64,000 nt of DNA, from positions 1-64,000 of the forward strand of contig SSNU01000084.1 of NCBI GenBank assembly GCA_012064415.1, written 5' to 3'. The first letter of the stretch is position 1, and every line of letters starts with the position of its first letter. Below, in pieces: positions 10,815-23,681 of the stretch. Below the pieces are notes generated by a model. The model worked only from the letters and a program-made list of their open reading frames with translations. It ran no database searches and was not told where the DNA came from. A program made the translations under genes and the position numbers. Origin of the DNA: Gyrodactylus bullatarudis (lineage: Eukaryota; Platyhelminthes; Monogenea; Gyrodactylidea; Gyrodactylidae).

Positions 10815-11810
10815 TCAATAATAAATACATCTTGTTCTATGCATGTCGATAGACTTTTCAATATCTTCAGCAACTTCTCTCCTATAATCCCAAAGGAAAT
10901 TATCAATATTGACAGAATTACAATGGAGTCCGTCAGTTAACCTTTCATTGACAAAGTCCTTGAGCTTTTCACAAGCAAAAATTGTCAAACCTCTTATTTC
11001 CATTTCCATCGGAGTTTGGCTTGGAATCTCTTCCTTCCTCATTAGAATATCTTTCAGATCATCAGAATAAGTTATGACGCCAAAGTGAGCCAAGACCTGG
11101 GGAACTCGATAGTCAGCAAAGGCAGTAAGTTGATCCCAATCTTGCAAATTTCCTGGACTCTGGCAGTTAAAACAGAGACAAATATCAGCAACAAGGATTT
11201 GAGCTCTTTTGTAGAAGGAAACTTCTTGATCATCATACCTGCCGATATCACGAAATGTCTCAAAATTGCTAACAATTATATCGAGTAGTTTAACTGCTGA
11301 TCCAGAGCATTCATCAAGACATGACCTGAAAGTTCCATTGAATTTTTCTTCGAGGACTTTTGCGGCATTTCTGATGCTGTCTATTCTCTCTTGTAAGAGG
11401 GGCATCTCCACATTGTCATTGCCTGTAAATAATTCTTTTATTTCACTATCACCAAGTTTTGCAATAGATGTAACTTGTGGAGTTATTCGATTTTCTTCTA
11501 TTCCTTTCATAATGACAGCGCACAAGGCAAAGTAGCCAGTATGCGTTTTCCCCTGGTAGTCAACATTAAACTTTGCTTGTCCTGATGCTGGCCAAAAGGA
11601 GAAATTCAACAGGTCTAATGTAAAGATCCAATCTATTGCGTCAGGATGTGAAGAGTCAGGATGAAGTTGATGATACCACGAGTTTATGGGCCTATTTTTG
11701 AAATGATTTAAAATGACATCACTCAACTCTTGACATTTTTGTTCATTGTAGAATACATGTTTCGATTTAGAGGCTATGAATTCACCTGTCTGCCTGGGAG
11801 TAAGTACCAT
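10815..11810 (-). CDS. QNG1: Queuosine salvage glycosylase/hydrolase (DUF2419)
   Basis: This is the eukaryotic enzyme that frees the queuine base from queuosine 5'-monophosphate so that it can be re-used for tRNA modification (human C9orf64, 341 residues). One uninterrupted exon gives 331 residues. Family features include the N-terminal LTPRQTGEFIASKSKHVFYN, the WIFTLDLLNFSFWP block, GYFALCAVIMKGIEE, then LVADICLCFNC, FADYRVPQVL and the invariant-looking C terminus IDMHRTRCIYY. The protein contains the expected Asp/Trp-rich pocket sequences. The start ATG at 11810 gives the family's usual N terminus. The gene is downstream of and on the same strand as the KCTD-type gene, 271 bp apart. Confidence 0.95.
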   Translation of the reverse strand: MVLTPRQTGEFIASKSKHVFYNEQKCQELSDVILNHFKNRPINSWYHQLHPDSSHPDAIDWIFTLDLLNFSFWPASGQAKFNVDYQGKTHTGYFALCAVIMKGIEENRITPQVTSIAKLGDSEIKELFTGNDNVEMPLLQERIDSIRNAAKVLEEKFNGTFRSCLDECSGSAVKLLDIIVSNFETFRDIGRYDDQEVSFYKRAQILVADICLCFNCQSPGNLQDWDQLTAFADYRVPQVLAHFGVITYSDDLKDILMRKEEIPSQTPMEMEIRGLTIFACEKLKDFVNERLTDGLHCNSVNIDNFLWDYRREVAEDIEKSIDMHRTRCIYY

Positions 11811-12081
11811 GTCTGTTTCATATTAGTCAACTAGTCAGATTTATATAGATATTTTAGGTGGTGGTGAGAGCCTAATAACGATATGTAATTGGTCAGAAAA
11901 AGAATGAGTCATAGGTAGAAAATATTTTATTCACTTTTGAAATAAATAATATGCATAATAAATAAATATTAAACAAGCAATCTCTTTGGGTTAAAAGACA
12001 AATCAATACTAATAAAAAGGTTAACGCATATTTGTAGTAAACAAAAATAAATTCTCTAAAGCAGTTTGTTACAGGTTGGTC

Positions 12082-13599
12082 CTATCTGATTGAGAACCTC
12101 TTATCATTGCCGCCACTACTGGTTGAAGGTAAAGGTTGAGAAAAGGACGCAGATGGACCTGGAGACTGATTATTCAGCGAGGAAGTTGCAATCGGGTTTG
12201 ATTCAAAATTAAGTCTTCTATCATAAAATGCATCATAACTTTCGTTTCGGATTGTCAGAGAGTTGTTGATGGAATTTGTAATCGATACAGCCTCGGAAAT
12301 ATTGTTGTCGACACTATTATGCGTAGGCTGAGAATTAATATTGCTACCTTTGCGAATTTCCAGGCTCTCCAAGTCAGCATCGGTAACCCCATGAGTGGAG
12401 TAGCTTATTAGAAAGAGCATTTCTTCGTGAATACGAGATTCTGGAAATTCAACCTGAAAAATAGAATAGATAAGATAACTATTCAAGTCAATATTTGGAT
12501 GTCAACGTGAAGCTTGATTTTATTTGTAATCAAAACAGGTAAGAGACCATGAACTGATGTTTATTTCACTCTCTTTCCACCCGGTAGAGGATATTTATGA
12601 TCCAATACGGAGGATATTAAGAGTACTAGTTGGTCTTGTAATCAAAGCAGGTAAGAAACCATGAACTGATGTTTATTTCACTCTCTTTCCACCCGGTAGA
12701 GGATATTTATGATCCAATACGGAGGATATTAAGAGTACTAGTTGGTCTTGTAATCAAAGCAGGTAAGAAACCATGAACTGATGTTTATTTCACTCTCTTT
12801 CCACCCGGTAGAGGATATTTATGATCCAATACGGAGGATATTAAGAGTACTAGTTGAATATAAATTCTATTCATCAGATAATATTCAACAAATACTGTTT
12901 TCAATCACTAACCTTGGTCAATCTCTTGTCTGAGGAATAATGAATAGCTATGCAGTCTATATTCTTGAGCTTGTATCCCCTATAGTAGTATGACCATTCA
13001 CAAATCTCATTTTGTTCACTTTTATCCTTGACATCTTTAATAAAAAGGACAGAATTGCCAAACATTAGGGCATACTTTTCAAGACACTCAATGTTACGCA
13101 ACAGATTATCGTGTGAGTTTGTAGTATAGGAGAAAACGTTGTTATAACGATTCATAGTGAGTTTGACGACTGGTTTACTTGCTGTCTTGATAATTTTATT
13201 TGCTGATTGTGGGCACTTGACAATGATAATGCATGCTCTGTACTGCAGTTCGTGATCTGGTCTGATTTTGGCCAAAGCTGCTTCACACATCACTTTGAGA
13301 TCTTCTATACAGAAGAATTTAGCTTCAATGAGTAATTCTTCGAGCTCACAACGATTATCAGGCAATGGAACGGTTCCATCACGCAAGAAATCTAATATTT
13401 TACCAAAATGTTTTCCGCTTCTATCAATTAGAACCCAGCCTTGATCATCAGTCTTTACCTCCATACGTCCACTGAACATGGTCTTGAGCATTGTATTGGC
13501 CCTGACGAGAGTTGAAATTGTAGTATGGAATAGGGAGCCTCCAACATTAAGCTTAATATAACAGCCTAATCTTTCATCCTGCATCTCGCCATTGATCAT
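12082..13599 (-). CDS. BTB/POZ adaptor of the KCTD10/KCTD13/TNFAIP1 (BACURD) family
   Basis: BACURD proteins recruit substrates such as RhoA to Cul3 ubiquitin ligases. Exons are 13599-12913 and 12453-12082, with a 459-nt intron whose bulk is a tandem repeat. The product is 352 residues. The BTB/T1 domain spans about residues 12-110 (YIKLNVGGSLFHTT, then KHFGKILDFLRDG and LLIEAKFFCIEDL). The family-specific region follows, with NVFSYTTNSHDN, LFGN-like MFGNSVLFIKDV and EWSYYYRGYKLK. The splice join reads LTKVEFPESRIHEE, exactly where the family has its conserved FPE-R-E block. The C-terminal 90 residues are Ser/Asn-rich and not conserved. The gene starts 78 bp from MBTPS2 in head-to-head orientation. 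I cannot say which vertebrate paralogue is closest. Confidence 0.93.
12524..12858. repeat. Three tandem copies of a 112-bp unit inside an intron
   Basis: Copies begin at 12524, 12636 and 12748 (TTGTAATCAAA start) and end with GAGTACTAGTTG. Copies two and three look identical over the part I compared. Copy one differs at a few bases, for example AAAACAGGTAAGAG against AAAGCAGGTAAGAA. Each copy contains a splice-donor-like CAGGTAAGA on the plus strand, opposite to the gene. The array makes up most of the KCTD-type intron. High identity points to recent duplication or ongoing homogenisation. Confidence 0.93.
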
Positions 13600-13677
13600 T
13601 TAAACAAAATGCTTAAAAAAGAGACTATTAAAAATGGGTTGTTTCTTTAAATTGATGATTTAAAAATATTTAATGAG
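13600..13677. promoter_or_regulatory. 78-bp divergent promoter region KCTD-type / MBTPS2
   Basis: The two start codons are 78 bp apart on opposite strands. Unless the first exons are non-coding and further away, transcription in both directions must begin within or overlap this stretch. It is AT-rich, with TTTAAA-type motifs at both ends. This is the tightest of three such pairs in the first 14 kb. Confidence 0.4.
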
Positions 13678-16600
13678 ATGATACATATGATTACAGTAGT
13701 GGTTTTCTATTGGAGCACCCTTTATGTTACTCATTTAATTTTGAGAAGTGCTCCATATGTTCGTAACTACTATCTTAATTTCTTAAATCGATTCGGTCTT
13801 ACAGTGCGATTCTTTCAAGCCAGTATATTTACGCAGCGCTTTAATGGAATATTAGCTCGAATTATAGACTTCAAAATTATGCCCTGGGAAAAATGGTTTA
13901 GTATTGGCTCTTTATTCAGTATATCTCTCATGCTTCTGAGCTATTTTGTCTTGTTTTATTCTGGGATCAAATCTTACAATTCACTATTTGACAATTCAGC
14001 CGGTCCTGCTCTGTCAAGTATCATACCAGGTCTCAAGTTTTCTGCTTCTCACATTTATATTTATTGTACAACTTTAATATTATGTGCTATTATCCATGAA
14101 ACTGGACATGCTCTAGCTGCTATCTGTGAAAGAGTTCGACTGAATGGCTTTGGACTTTTTTTCATCGGTCTTTATCCTGGTGCATTTGTTGATTTAAATA
14201 CAAATGATTTGACAATGTTAAATCCCATGAGACAATTAAGGATTTATTGTGCTGGTGTCTGGCATAATATTGTTATTGTTATTATATCGCTAATAATTTA
14301 TTATGGAGCTCCAAATCTATTCTCACCTCTCTATTCAACTCAGAATGGTGTTTCTGTAACATTTCTTGAGAAGAACTCTGTGCTTACAGGCAATAGAGGA
14401 CTTCAGTTGGGTGATGCTATCTTCAAGATTAACTCTTGTTCTATTATGAACTCGACAGATTGGATCAATTGCCTTCAGGATGCTCATAATAAACCGAGTG
14501 GCTATTGCCTAGCTGGAAGTTATCTACAACAACAACTAGTCACTAAGAATTATCTCACTCAAAGATCCCTCAAGGCTTTTGCAACTAAATCCTCCGTTCC
14601 AAAAATTTCTGGTGAGTTTTTTTAATTTGAAATCAATCAATTCCAATTTTCTTTTTTCCTTTGCAATCTTTAATCGAGAAGCGTTTTCATATTAATCTCT
14701 TTCTAAATCAGATTGTTAAATTATTGCATAGTGTTTTCTCGTTTATTTTAACGGTAAATTGGCAAGAAGTCTTGTAATATTTTACCCGAAATGATTGCAA
14801 GCTCTGTGTCAGTATGATAAACTTGTAAAGCGTATAACTACTAGTTATCTGTGTCAATCATTTACACGCCTCTTTGTGTATCGGAATCATGTATAAGAAA
14901 AAAATAATTGATCTTATCTTAATTAACTTTTAATTTGATTTCATCTTTTCGCTTTAATGAGAGACACCTTTGAATTTTACCAAGATAAAAGTCAGAAAAT
15001 TAACTTTCAAAAGAAAAAAATCAACCAAAAATTAAACAAGATTTTATTAAACTGCAAAACTGAGTTACTGTTTCTTGAAAAATCAATAAAATGATTGTCT
15101 ATAATAATTATTTTTCTTTTAATATATATTTATAAAGCCATTGAATTGATTAAAAAAAATAGATTTATGTCCTTCCATAGAATAGTTTGTTTCAAGGAAA
15201 AGGGGATAGATTATTTACATGGGAAATGAATCATTCATCTAATTAATTTTGCCAGAATTTAATGATTCATCAATATAATTATAAGATACTTGTTCTTCCA
15301 CCGAAATTTAAAATTTATTAGATTTAAGATAAAGGTTTTAAGACATTCTTGATTTTATATACAACTGAATTGTATTTAACTGAATTAATATTTAACAAAT
15401 TTAAGAATTTTTTGAGGTTTTTTGGAGTCCTCTTCTTACGAACTTCCTATCGAACTTGATCAGGAAAAGAATTATTTCAAGCATATAAAAATTAGAAGAA
15501 AGATGATATCTAATTAAATTCATCTGCGTATCACTTGCCATCAGGCGTCTACATATTGCAATAGATGATACAAGTTTAAATCAGCCAGTCCTATCAACAA
15601 ACTCAAGGGAGCCTTTGATTCACTTACAATACGAGAAAAAAACACTTTCAATTTAAATTTAAATAAAATCATGTTGGATTTCAATAGACAGATTAGAGTA
15701 GATTTACCTGATTTTATTTAGGCAAGGTAAAATAATTCATCGAAATTCATTCAGGTATGAAATCTATGAAAACCAATTGTCTTTTTATTATTGAGTCAAC
15801 TTCTTTCTGAATGAAAACTCAACAATTCATGATGGATGTATCCAATAATTCAATCCTACCTACGTGATTAAATTTTGTGATTAATTTCAACATCACGAAA
15901 ATTCATTCTCTCTTCTCGGTTACATTTTTTTCTTTATTCTTTTCTAGTGAAAAGTCATGAATTCTTGTTGAGATTACTTGTAGATTCGCTTTTACCATCT
16001 GGAAATATCACAGTCTGTACATTATAAAGATAACAGAGTTTAATCTGAATCTATGGAATTAATACTATCAACTTTATTCAAAAAAGAAGCTCATGTAAAC
16101 AAACGAATTGATTATAAAAATTACTAGGCCAGTAAAATTGCATTTCTTATTCCTTTTAATTCTACTTGATAATAAATTATTTTTCGCTAGATTAAGTATT
16201 AGTTTAATCATTTTCTTCTTTTTTTGTTTTCTCTGGCTATTTACACAATCCGCCGATTATAATTGAAATGACTGAGAGTTGAATATTTCAAATATAAGAA
16301 ATAAGTCTTGAACAATACAATTATTTGATAGGCTGTAGTCCTACATCTGCAGATGTAGAAAGAACTTTTTCAAAATTGTTAAAGTTTTTTATTTTGACTG
16401 CTAATAGATAAATTTTCCAAATCGAATATTTTGTAAATTTAAATACATAAATTTCTATTCTAAAAAACAGAATTTTTCAATTTCTTTTCCACCCTAAAAA
16501 TTACTATTTGGCTCTGTTTCCTTGATTACAATTAGTTCATGATGATTATTTCGTCAAGAAGATCCTTTTTTCATTCCCTTACTCCATAGCCGTCTCAATA

Positions 16601-19600
16601 TCAGTGACATGGGAATTTTTTCCATTTGAAATGACTTTTGAATCGATAAATTTTGAAGATTATTTCGGCCATGTAGATTGTATTAAACCAGATTATTGTA
16701 ATTCCGTCATTTGAAAAGTTATAAAATGATAATACAATCTAATCACTTCCTCCCTATTTTCCTGAGGAGAAATACAAATCTTATCATCTGCACAATTGTC
16801 CGTGCTGTGTGTTCATGTTTCATCATGTTTTCAAAAATTCCTTTTTCTTCTTTTTCATTTGACCTGGTTTAAAGATATACTACAGCTGTATCAAATTAGT
16901 TAATTTAAAAAAAAACCTTGTTCAGATTACAGAATAACAACTCTTGTGTAATTGAATTTCTAAATATTTTTTCTCATCATGCACTCAAAGAGGATTAACA
17001 TCACCAATCAATTTCTGTTATAAGCAATGAACGAGTACAGTTTCAGTAGTTTGAGTCATGCAACGAGCAGTGTCAGTCAACGATAAACTAGCATGTCTAT
17101 TAGGGTAATACGAAAAATCGTAATTGTGTCCTTTCTTGTAGTAAAATTCTTGGCGCATGCTCAAATATTGTCATTTTTATATCATAACAAACTCGAAAAC
17201 GTATTATTTTTAAAATCAGATTAAGGCTTGGAAAATTTGAAAATTTTGGCCTACTCTCATGTCTATATTTGCAAAGTTAAGATTGATTCATGAACAAGTT
17301 AAATTATGGACGATTAAAAATATCTTGGATTGATTAGATCCAATCAAATTGATGATTGAAGGAACAAATATTTAAACAAGAGATCCAATTCTAAATACTG
17401 TTATTCAAACAACGAAAGTTTTAACGCGTTAAAAATCTGATACCTTCAATAATTATTCTCAAGAGAATGATAAGGATATACCAAGTGATCGAAAAATTGT
17501 ATTTATCACGTTCTCTAAATACTGTATAAAAAGGAGTTATGAATTTGACGATATTTTTTATACAAAGTTCCCTTCCAGAATTTTTATCGCAGACTATGAA
17601 TTAGTAAGATCCAGAAATTTAAATGTAGATTTATTAGATAAATTTGGTTGTCCTTAACGTTGACTAAAAAAATAAACAATTACATTAGACGCCAATGAAC
17701 CGTTCTATTCAACAAATAGTTTGCTTTTTGATTATATGAACGAATATATTTGTTTTGGTTAATAGTATTTTTTTCAATCAATAAAAAATTCTAAGTAATA
17801 GGAGAAGTTGATTCTTTTTGATTCTATATAAATATATAAATTTGTTCATTAATAAATGAATTAATTTTTTTTTCTTATAAAATGGAAATAATTTTCAGAT
17901 TATTTTGAGCAAATATTTGATATTGATTAATGTTCCAATATGTGTTCTACAATTGCTAATTAAATTGAAGAAAAGATTTATGAACCTGAACCTGATAATA
18001 ATAAAAGACAGATGAGGATCGAGTTATAAGGAAAAATTTCTACTAGACAAGTATTTATTGAAAATTCAGAGCTGCCTCTAAGACAAGAAATCTCAATAAG
18101 ACCCTAGATAAATAGAAAGAATTTGATTACATTATAATTAGGGCAGTAATTTTTCTAATTTTGCTATTTTGGATATGATGGATAGAATTTTAATACGAAT
18201 TAGCCACTATAAATTTTGCTCTTCTAAGCCTTATGATAGTCGAGATAATTTTGCTAAATTTTTGCTATTTAGATATGCCATGCCCATTTATTGCTAATTC
18301 TTTTCCGCAAGCCTACGATAGATAATGCTTATACTTCTTATTGAAAGAAATCATAATAAGACTAAGTGAATCTTCCTGAGTTACTGCCCTGATTATAATT
18401 AAAATAATTTTTTTAAATCCTGAAAAAAGGTTCTAACATTTTTAATAGCCGCAGAGAATTTGATTAGCGACTGAACATTCCTTATATAAAAGAACATTCA
18501 ATAAAACAATCCACTTGAAATGACGAAAGAAGAGCTCAAAATCTTTTCGGGTTATTATTCTCAGTTGAGCTTTTCAATAAAAGATTACCTTATGTCATTG
18601 AAACTGCCGAACGAGCCCACGTGCAAGATATAACAAGGACATGTTTGAGCCATTATTTACTGTTTTCAATGATTTCTAAACGCTATCAGAATCAATTATA
18701 AACTAATATTGAATTTTAATTAATTGCAAAATTGATCCCAAAATTTTCTTTTCTAAAAATGGCTCCAAAAATATTTACGCTACTTGAAATTTCTCAATTT
18801 TCATGTTTTTCTAAAATTAGTCAACATCTGGTTGCTAGCCTATTTTTGCCTTATGCATTGATTATTTATTTGTTTGTTTTGGAGGTGAGACAAGCCCTTA
18901 GTTGGTTTGGGAGACTCTTTTTTAGATATACACATGAATATATCTAAATAGACCAAAATAGGAATTGAATAGTACTCGGGGACCTTTTCGATTTTTATTG
19001 GCTCATGTGTAATTCGCCCGTAAATAAAATTTTACGTCGTTCCCGAACCAGACCATTACCGATTTTTTAAATGGGTATAGAAAAGGGTACACTTTTGTAC
19101 ATTTACAATACAGGTCAGCCAAACTCATATATTCTATTGAATTAATATTTTCAAAAATATCTTTTCGAGAATAAAGTTTTTCACCAGTGTTTTGTTGATA
19201 TTCCTCTAGATTCAGTTGAATTAAATTCAACTCCATTACTGGAAAATGCTGACGAATCGGATTGCTGTCCAATTGAACTAGCCTCAACTCATTTGTGTTT
19301 TAGATTTGACAAGTCAAAGTTCTACAACAACTACAACATTCACGGAAATTCGGTGCTTAGAAAAGATACTAATCCCAACGATGACTACTTCCGCTTATGT
19401 TTACCAGCAAGGTCAGTCACAGAGAGAAAGTCTTGCCTTGTTGGCAGCGATTGTGGCCCAAATACAGTGATGCCCCTTTCAAAGAACCAAACTATCAGGT
19501 CATCAGTGTGTGTCATACCCTCTCCAAAAGGTAATAGTACAAGACTCTTTCGTGTTGTGCATAACAAACCATGGAAACCGGCAATATTATTCCTTGGACC

Positions 19601-22097
19601 TGTCACAGATTTGTATTCCTTTGTCGGTGTTTCCGACTATATACCCAGATGGCCATATATTTTTACTGCAAGATTCCCAAATTTTGTCCTTACCTTTTGC
19701 TAGTAAGTCAAAGCTATTTTGGATTCAATATATTGAATATATTTTCAAAAATATTAGGTTGTATGATAAGTAATGGAAATGATTTATATTGGAAAATAAA
19801 CTTGAGAAAGATGTATTGGAAATCAGGGAAAATAGCTTCCCAATGGATAAAGACATAAATAATTTGCAGTTTTCTAATCTCATCAGAAAAGAATTCTTCA
19901 AATTTAGGGTTGAGAAGGTGATTAAATACATTATATACCTCGTCTTTTGATATAAAATGTTTGGTATTTAGAAAAGGTTCTTGAGATTTGAAATAAATGT
20001 TCATTATAATGATTATCAGACGGTGAAAAATAAAGACTATTAGGTGTTGAAGTTCTCCTCCTGAAATGCCGGCTGACTATTCTAGAAAGGTTAATCGAAT
20101 CTTCAAAAAAGAATTTTGAAAGTTCTCGATTTCCAAGTGAAACACATATCTTGCAATCTGCCGAAAATCTTGTTAGAATTCATTTTAGTTTTCACAAGCA
20201 TAAAATTTATATTGATGTTGGAGTCCCATCACTTATCGCACAACCCAATACAATAATGTTTAAACTTAATTTCCTTGTCTGATAACAAAACCAAACGATG
20301 AAATTAAATGAAGATTGTAAAATACTTAAGTTTGTTTTCATTCGCCTAACTATGCTGTTATACTTTTCCAATGTAGATTAGATTGGGTCCTTAATTTAGA
20401 ATTTTGGAAAATAAAAAAAGTCACTCGAGTATTGATACTAACATAGACACCTAGTTAAAAGAAAATACAATTTAGAAAGTTGTCATATCCGTCTGAAAAT
20501 CTATTAGTTTTCTTGACCTTGAAGCATCATATGGCTATTTGAAAGTAGGTTGGTTTAAAAATAAATTAAATTTTAGTTAAAATATTTTGAAATAATTTTA
20601 TCAGCCGTATTACTGATATAAGAACTCAGTTGATTGTGGAATATCATTTAAAAGCTGCTATACTCATATTTGTTTAAAACCATAAAAAAATGGCTAAACA
20701 ATATTTTTATCTGTTTATTCATCATATTAAATAATAATAGTTAGTCGCAACTATAATAGCTATTTAAACCAAAATCTTTAACTACAAATTTCGAGATTAG
20801 GTGTATTAAAAAGAGTCTTAAGATAAATTTTTGATTCTCTCAAATGTTGCAGGAGCCATCGTTATACCTGAAACGTTATATTGTGAAACGTTTTTCTATC
20901 TGTTATCAATGATAACTTAACATGAATTTTTTCGTACCTGTATTCTCTTACAAGTAGTAAAGAGATTCTGAAGCACCAAGCATTTCCAATTAGAAAGCTT
21001 ATAAGCTAGTATTGGCAAAATAAAGCCCATATTCTGATCCAAGGTCCCCTAAATAGTATGAAAACGCGGGTGACATTCTTACGATATTTTTCTATTCCTG
21101 ATCTATCAGAATTTAACGGGCTTGAATCTCCCAGATAAACAGAAATCCCCGGAAAAGCGTGAATTTGGCACATTTTTGAAATTCAAAAAATGACCAATTT
21201 TCAATTCTTCTAACTTGGACTCATTTATTTCGAAATATCTTTTATTGACTATCAAAGATTATTTTTTTTGTTAATCTGACATTTTAATTGATAAAGACAA
21301 AAACTTTTTTCAGGATCACAACTAGACATAAATGTAAACTTTATATCGTATGATATTCGGATTTCGTTTAAATGATCATTTTGACTGCTAGGAAATGTTT
21401 AAAGACCTCTGAATAATGGGAAACCTATTTAATAGCAATTAGTATTATTATTATTGTATCTTATCAATTCTTTAGCTTATTTTTGCCTAACGTATCTCAT
21501 TGTTCAATTTTCCCTATGGCAACAATTCTTACAGGCAGAGAAATATATGAAACTAGTTGACATGAAGATGAGAATTTGTTGTTTTCACAAAATACTCAAT
21601 AATATTGAGTCTATATTCTTTCTCGGATATTCAGGAGCAAAATTTGAGGGATTTTCGAAATTCGTAAAATGCCCTAATCTTGGCCAGATTCAATTTTTTC
21701 CAGAAATTTTCATCTTTATGTCAAATAAGTATAGTATGTATTCTTAATTTTAAAATGTGTGTAATCGAATACTGTACAGTGTACAATGACTCTTGCTTAT
21801 AAGCAATCAATTAGTTATTCTATAGAACAAATTTCCTTTTCTAATCCGTTCTAACGAACCCATTTTCTCTACAGTTACTCCTTCTCCTTATCTGGTGCAC
21901 TACTGTTGATCAATTCCATACCGTGTTATTCTCTTGACGGACAATGGATTCTCAAGGCAATCTTGGAATATCTCCTTCCCCACCGTGTCAAACTACGCTC
22001 GTACATCTTTTCAATCCTAACCATGCTCGGGACACTCCTCCTCTTTGCCAATGTGGCTCTTGAATTTTTACACATGTACTTTACCAGTTTTGTCTGA
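13678..22097 (+). CDS. MBTPS2: Site-2 protease (membrane zinc metalloprotease)
   Basis: S2P cuts SREBP and ATF6 within the Golgi membrane, releasing their transcription-factor domains. Exons are 13678-14611, 19210-19702 and 21875-22097, all joins in phase, giving 549 residues (human 519). The zinc site HETGH lies at residues 140-144 in a hydrophobic segment. The third ligand is expected in the LDGQW motif of exon 3 (PCYSLDGQWIL). A PDZ-like stretch follows the catalytic segment (SVTFLEKN, GLQLGDAIFKIN). Exon 2 encodes the cysteine-rich lumenal part (DCCPIELASTHLC, CLPAR, CVIPS) and PRWPYIF. The C-terminal membrane segments SLSGALLLINS and TLLLFANVALEF close the protein. Introns of 4.6 and 2.2 kb contrast sharply with the tiny introns next door. 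Confidence 0.95.
14612..19209. other. MBTPS2 intron 1, no gene seen
   Basis: This 4.6-kb intron is AT-rich, unique-looking sequence. I found no transposase, tandem array or conserved exon. The open frame at 18732-18947 has no recognisable family. A minus-strand frame at 19003-19287 overlaps MBTPS2 exon 2 and is more likely a shadow. Confidence 0.5.
21545..21730 (+). repeat. Foldback-family repeat arm in MBTPS2 intron 2
   Basis: Starts with ACTAGTTGACATGAAGATGA, the terminal block of the dispersed foldback family (same as 51,535 and the reverse of 8,091 and 63,190). It continues with the family's internal text (TTTTCACAAAATACTCAAT and TTCGTAAAATGCCC-type segments). Only one arm is clear. The open frame at 21454-21747 falls on this repeat. 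Confidence 0.55.
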
Positions 22098-23681
22098 GGC
22101 CAACAGCATCACCATTTCCCACTACCCCTTTTTCATCATCCTCTATACCCAATACCCCAAAACCCAAATGTATGTTTATAAAACTTTTGTAAAATTGTGT
22201 ATTTAATTATGAAAATATGTGTCTTTCATTAAAACTCTCCTGATTACATTCGTTCTACATTTCTATTGATTCATTTTGTTACAAGTTTTCATGTATAAAG
22301 ATCTAATCACCGTCAAGAGTTCCATTTGATTAAAACAATTATTCATACGGATTTTGTTCCATTTTTTATCTAACTAAACTAAAATTTTTTCTACAAGATC
22401 TCAATTATGTTTACATTATTAACACTAATGATCCATTGGTTCCATTTTAGCATGTTTCATGGGTATAAAGATTATCAATTATGTTAATTGCCATTTTATT
22501 ACTATTCAAAATGATATAATGTATTGTAAATAAAGTTTTGTCCAAGGTTACCTTCTAATTCCTTACTCAGTCTCAAAGTGGCACCCATAAAGACAAACTA
22601 ATACTTTCTCTAGCCACAATTTCATCTGAACAGATGTTTTTAAGTCCAAAAACAGTGCATCAATGATTCGATACACTCCTTTTCTAGTCTTCTCAATGAT
22701 GATCTAACCTTTTGGTTATCTATCCTACGAAATTCGAAAAATTATCATTTTCGAAGTTGAATAATTATTTATGGTTCTGGATGAGAAATTCGAAAAGTTC
22801 TAAAGCAATTATGCTTAGACTTTTTTCTTCTATCGTATAAGTTTCATAACTAGAACTTGAGGGATTGAGAAACTAGAATTTCAGAAAACCAATTTTTGAG
22901 TTTTGCGCAGTATTCGAGCAAACATACAGTCTTGAGATTATTTTTAAACAAGGAATGCCAGCTAATTTATTTTAACGAGCCTTTCATAACAGCTAAATTA
23001 GTCTAGCGATTAATGAACCATAACCCTCTCTAATGAAATTTTTAATGAATTTTTCGTTACTTTTTTGCATTCCAAACACACAAAATAAGGAACAAAGTCA
23101 ATAGCTGTACGGACGCATAGTCCTCAAAGGAGGCAAACCGAAGAAGGATCAATCTCAAACGTTTCATGTAAAAAGCGCTATTCGTTTTACAAGCCTGGCA
23201 ACGCTTTTCTCATGGATTTAACAAATCAGCCTATTATCGCAGAACCCAATTTCTATATTCAATATTGCCTCCTAGTTGATTTTTGATCAGGATCATTCTC
23301 TTTAATTCAGATTAACGAAATCGACATGCCGAGTTATTCATACATAACAAATTTCAGGAATGATCGATTTTATTTCTCAAGTGAATGAAAAAACGCCATT
23401 TTTACAAGGGAGATAATACTTTTCTAATTTATCTAAACCTATATCTATAAAACTCTGTTCAATACACTGCATGATAGAATTTTATTAGTTTTATTTCAAA
23501 AATACACTTTTATTTTCCCTATACTTCAAATCATGCCAAGATTGAGGTTGACAAGACCTGACTAAATAACTTGAATAGTCTTGTTCTATAGATTAAAAAA
23601 ATGCTTACTACTTTGAAGTAAGTCTATTATTATTACTTTTGGTTGCAGGATTTATTCAACATCAAATTCTCTTCAAAGATT
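22098..23681. other. Intergenic: MBTPS2 3' side to cadherin-like gene 3' end
   Basis: Two genes end toward each other here. AATAAA-type signals occur near 22,529 (plus strand) in the MBTPS2 trailer. No coding exon, tRNA or repeat that I can support lies in the remaining 1.1 kb. Confidence 0.5.

Noticed and set aside
12524..12858. Regularly spaced repeats as a CRISPR array
   Set aside because: Contiguous 112-bp tandem copies without unique spacers, in an animal intron.
19003..19287. Minus-strand open frame of 94 codons
   Set aside because: It overlaps MBTPS2 exon 2 from 19210, has no recognised family, and lies otherwise in intron.
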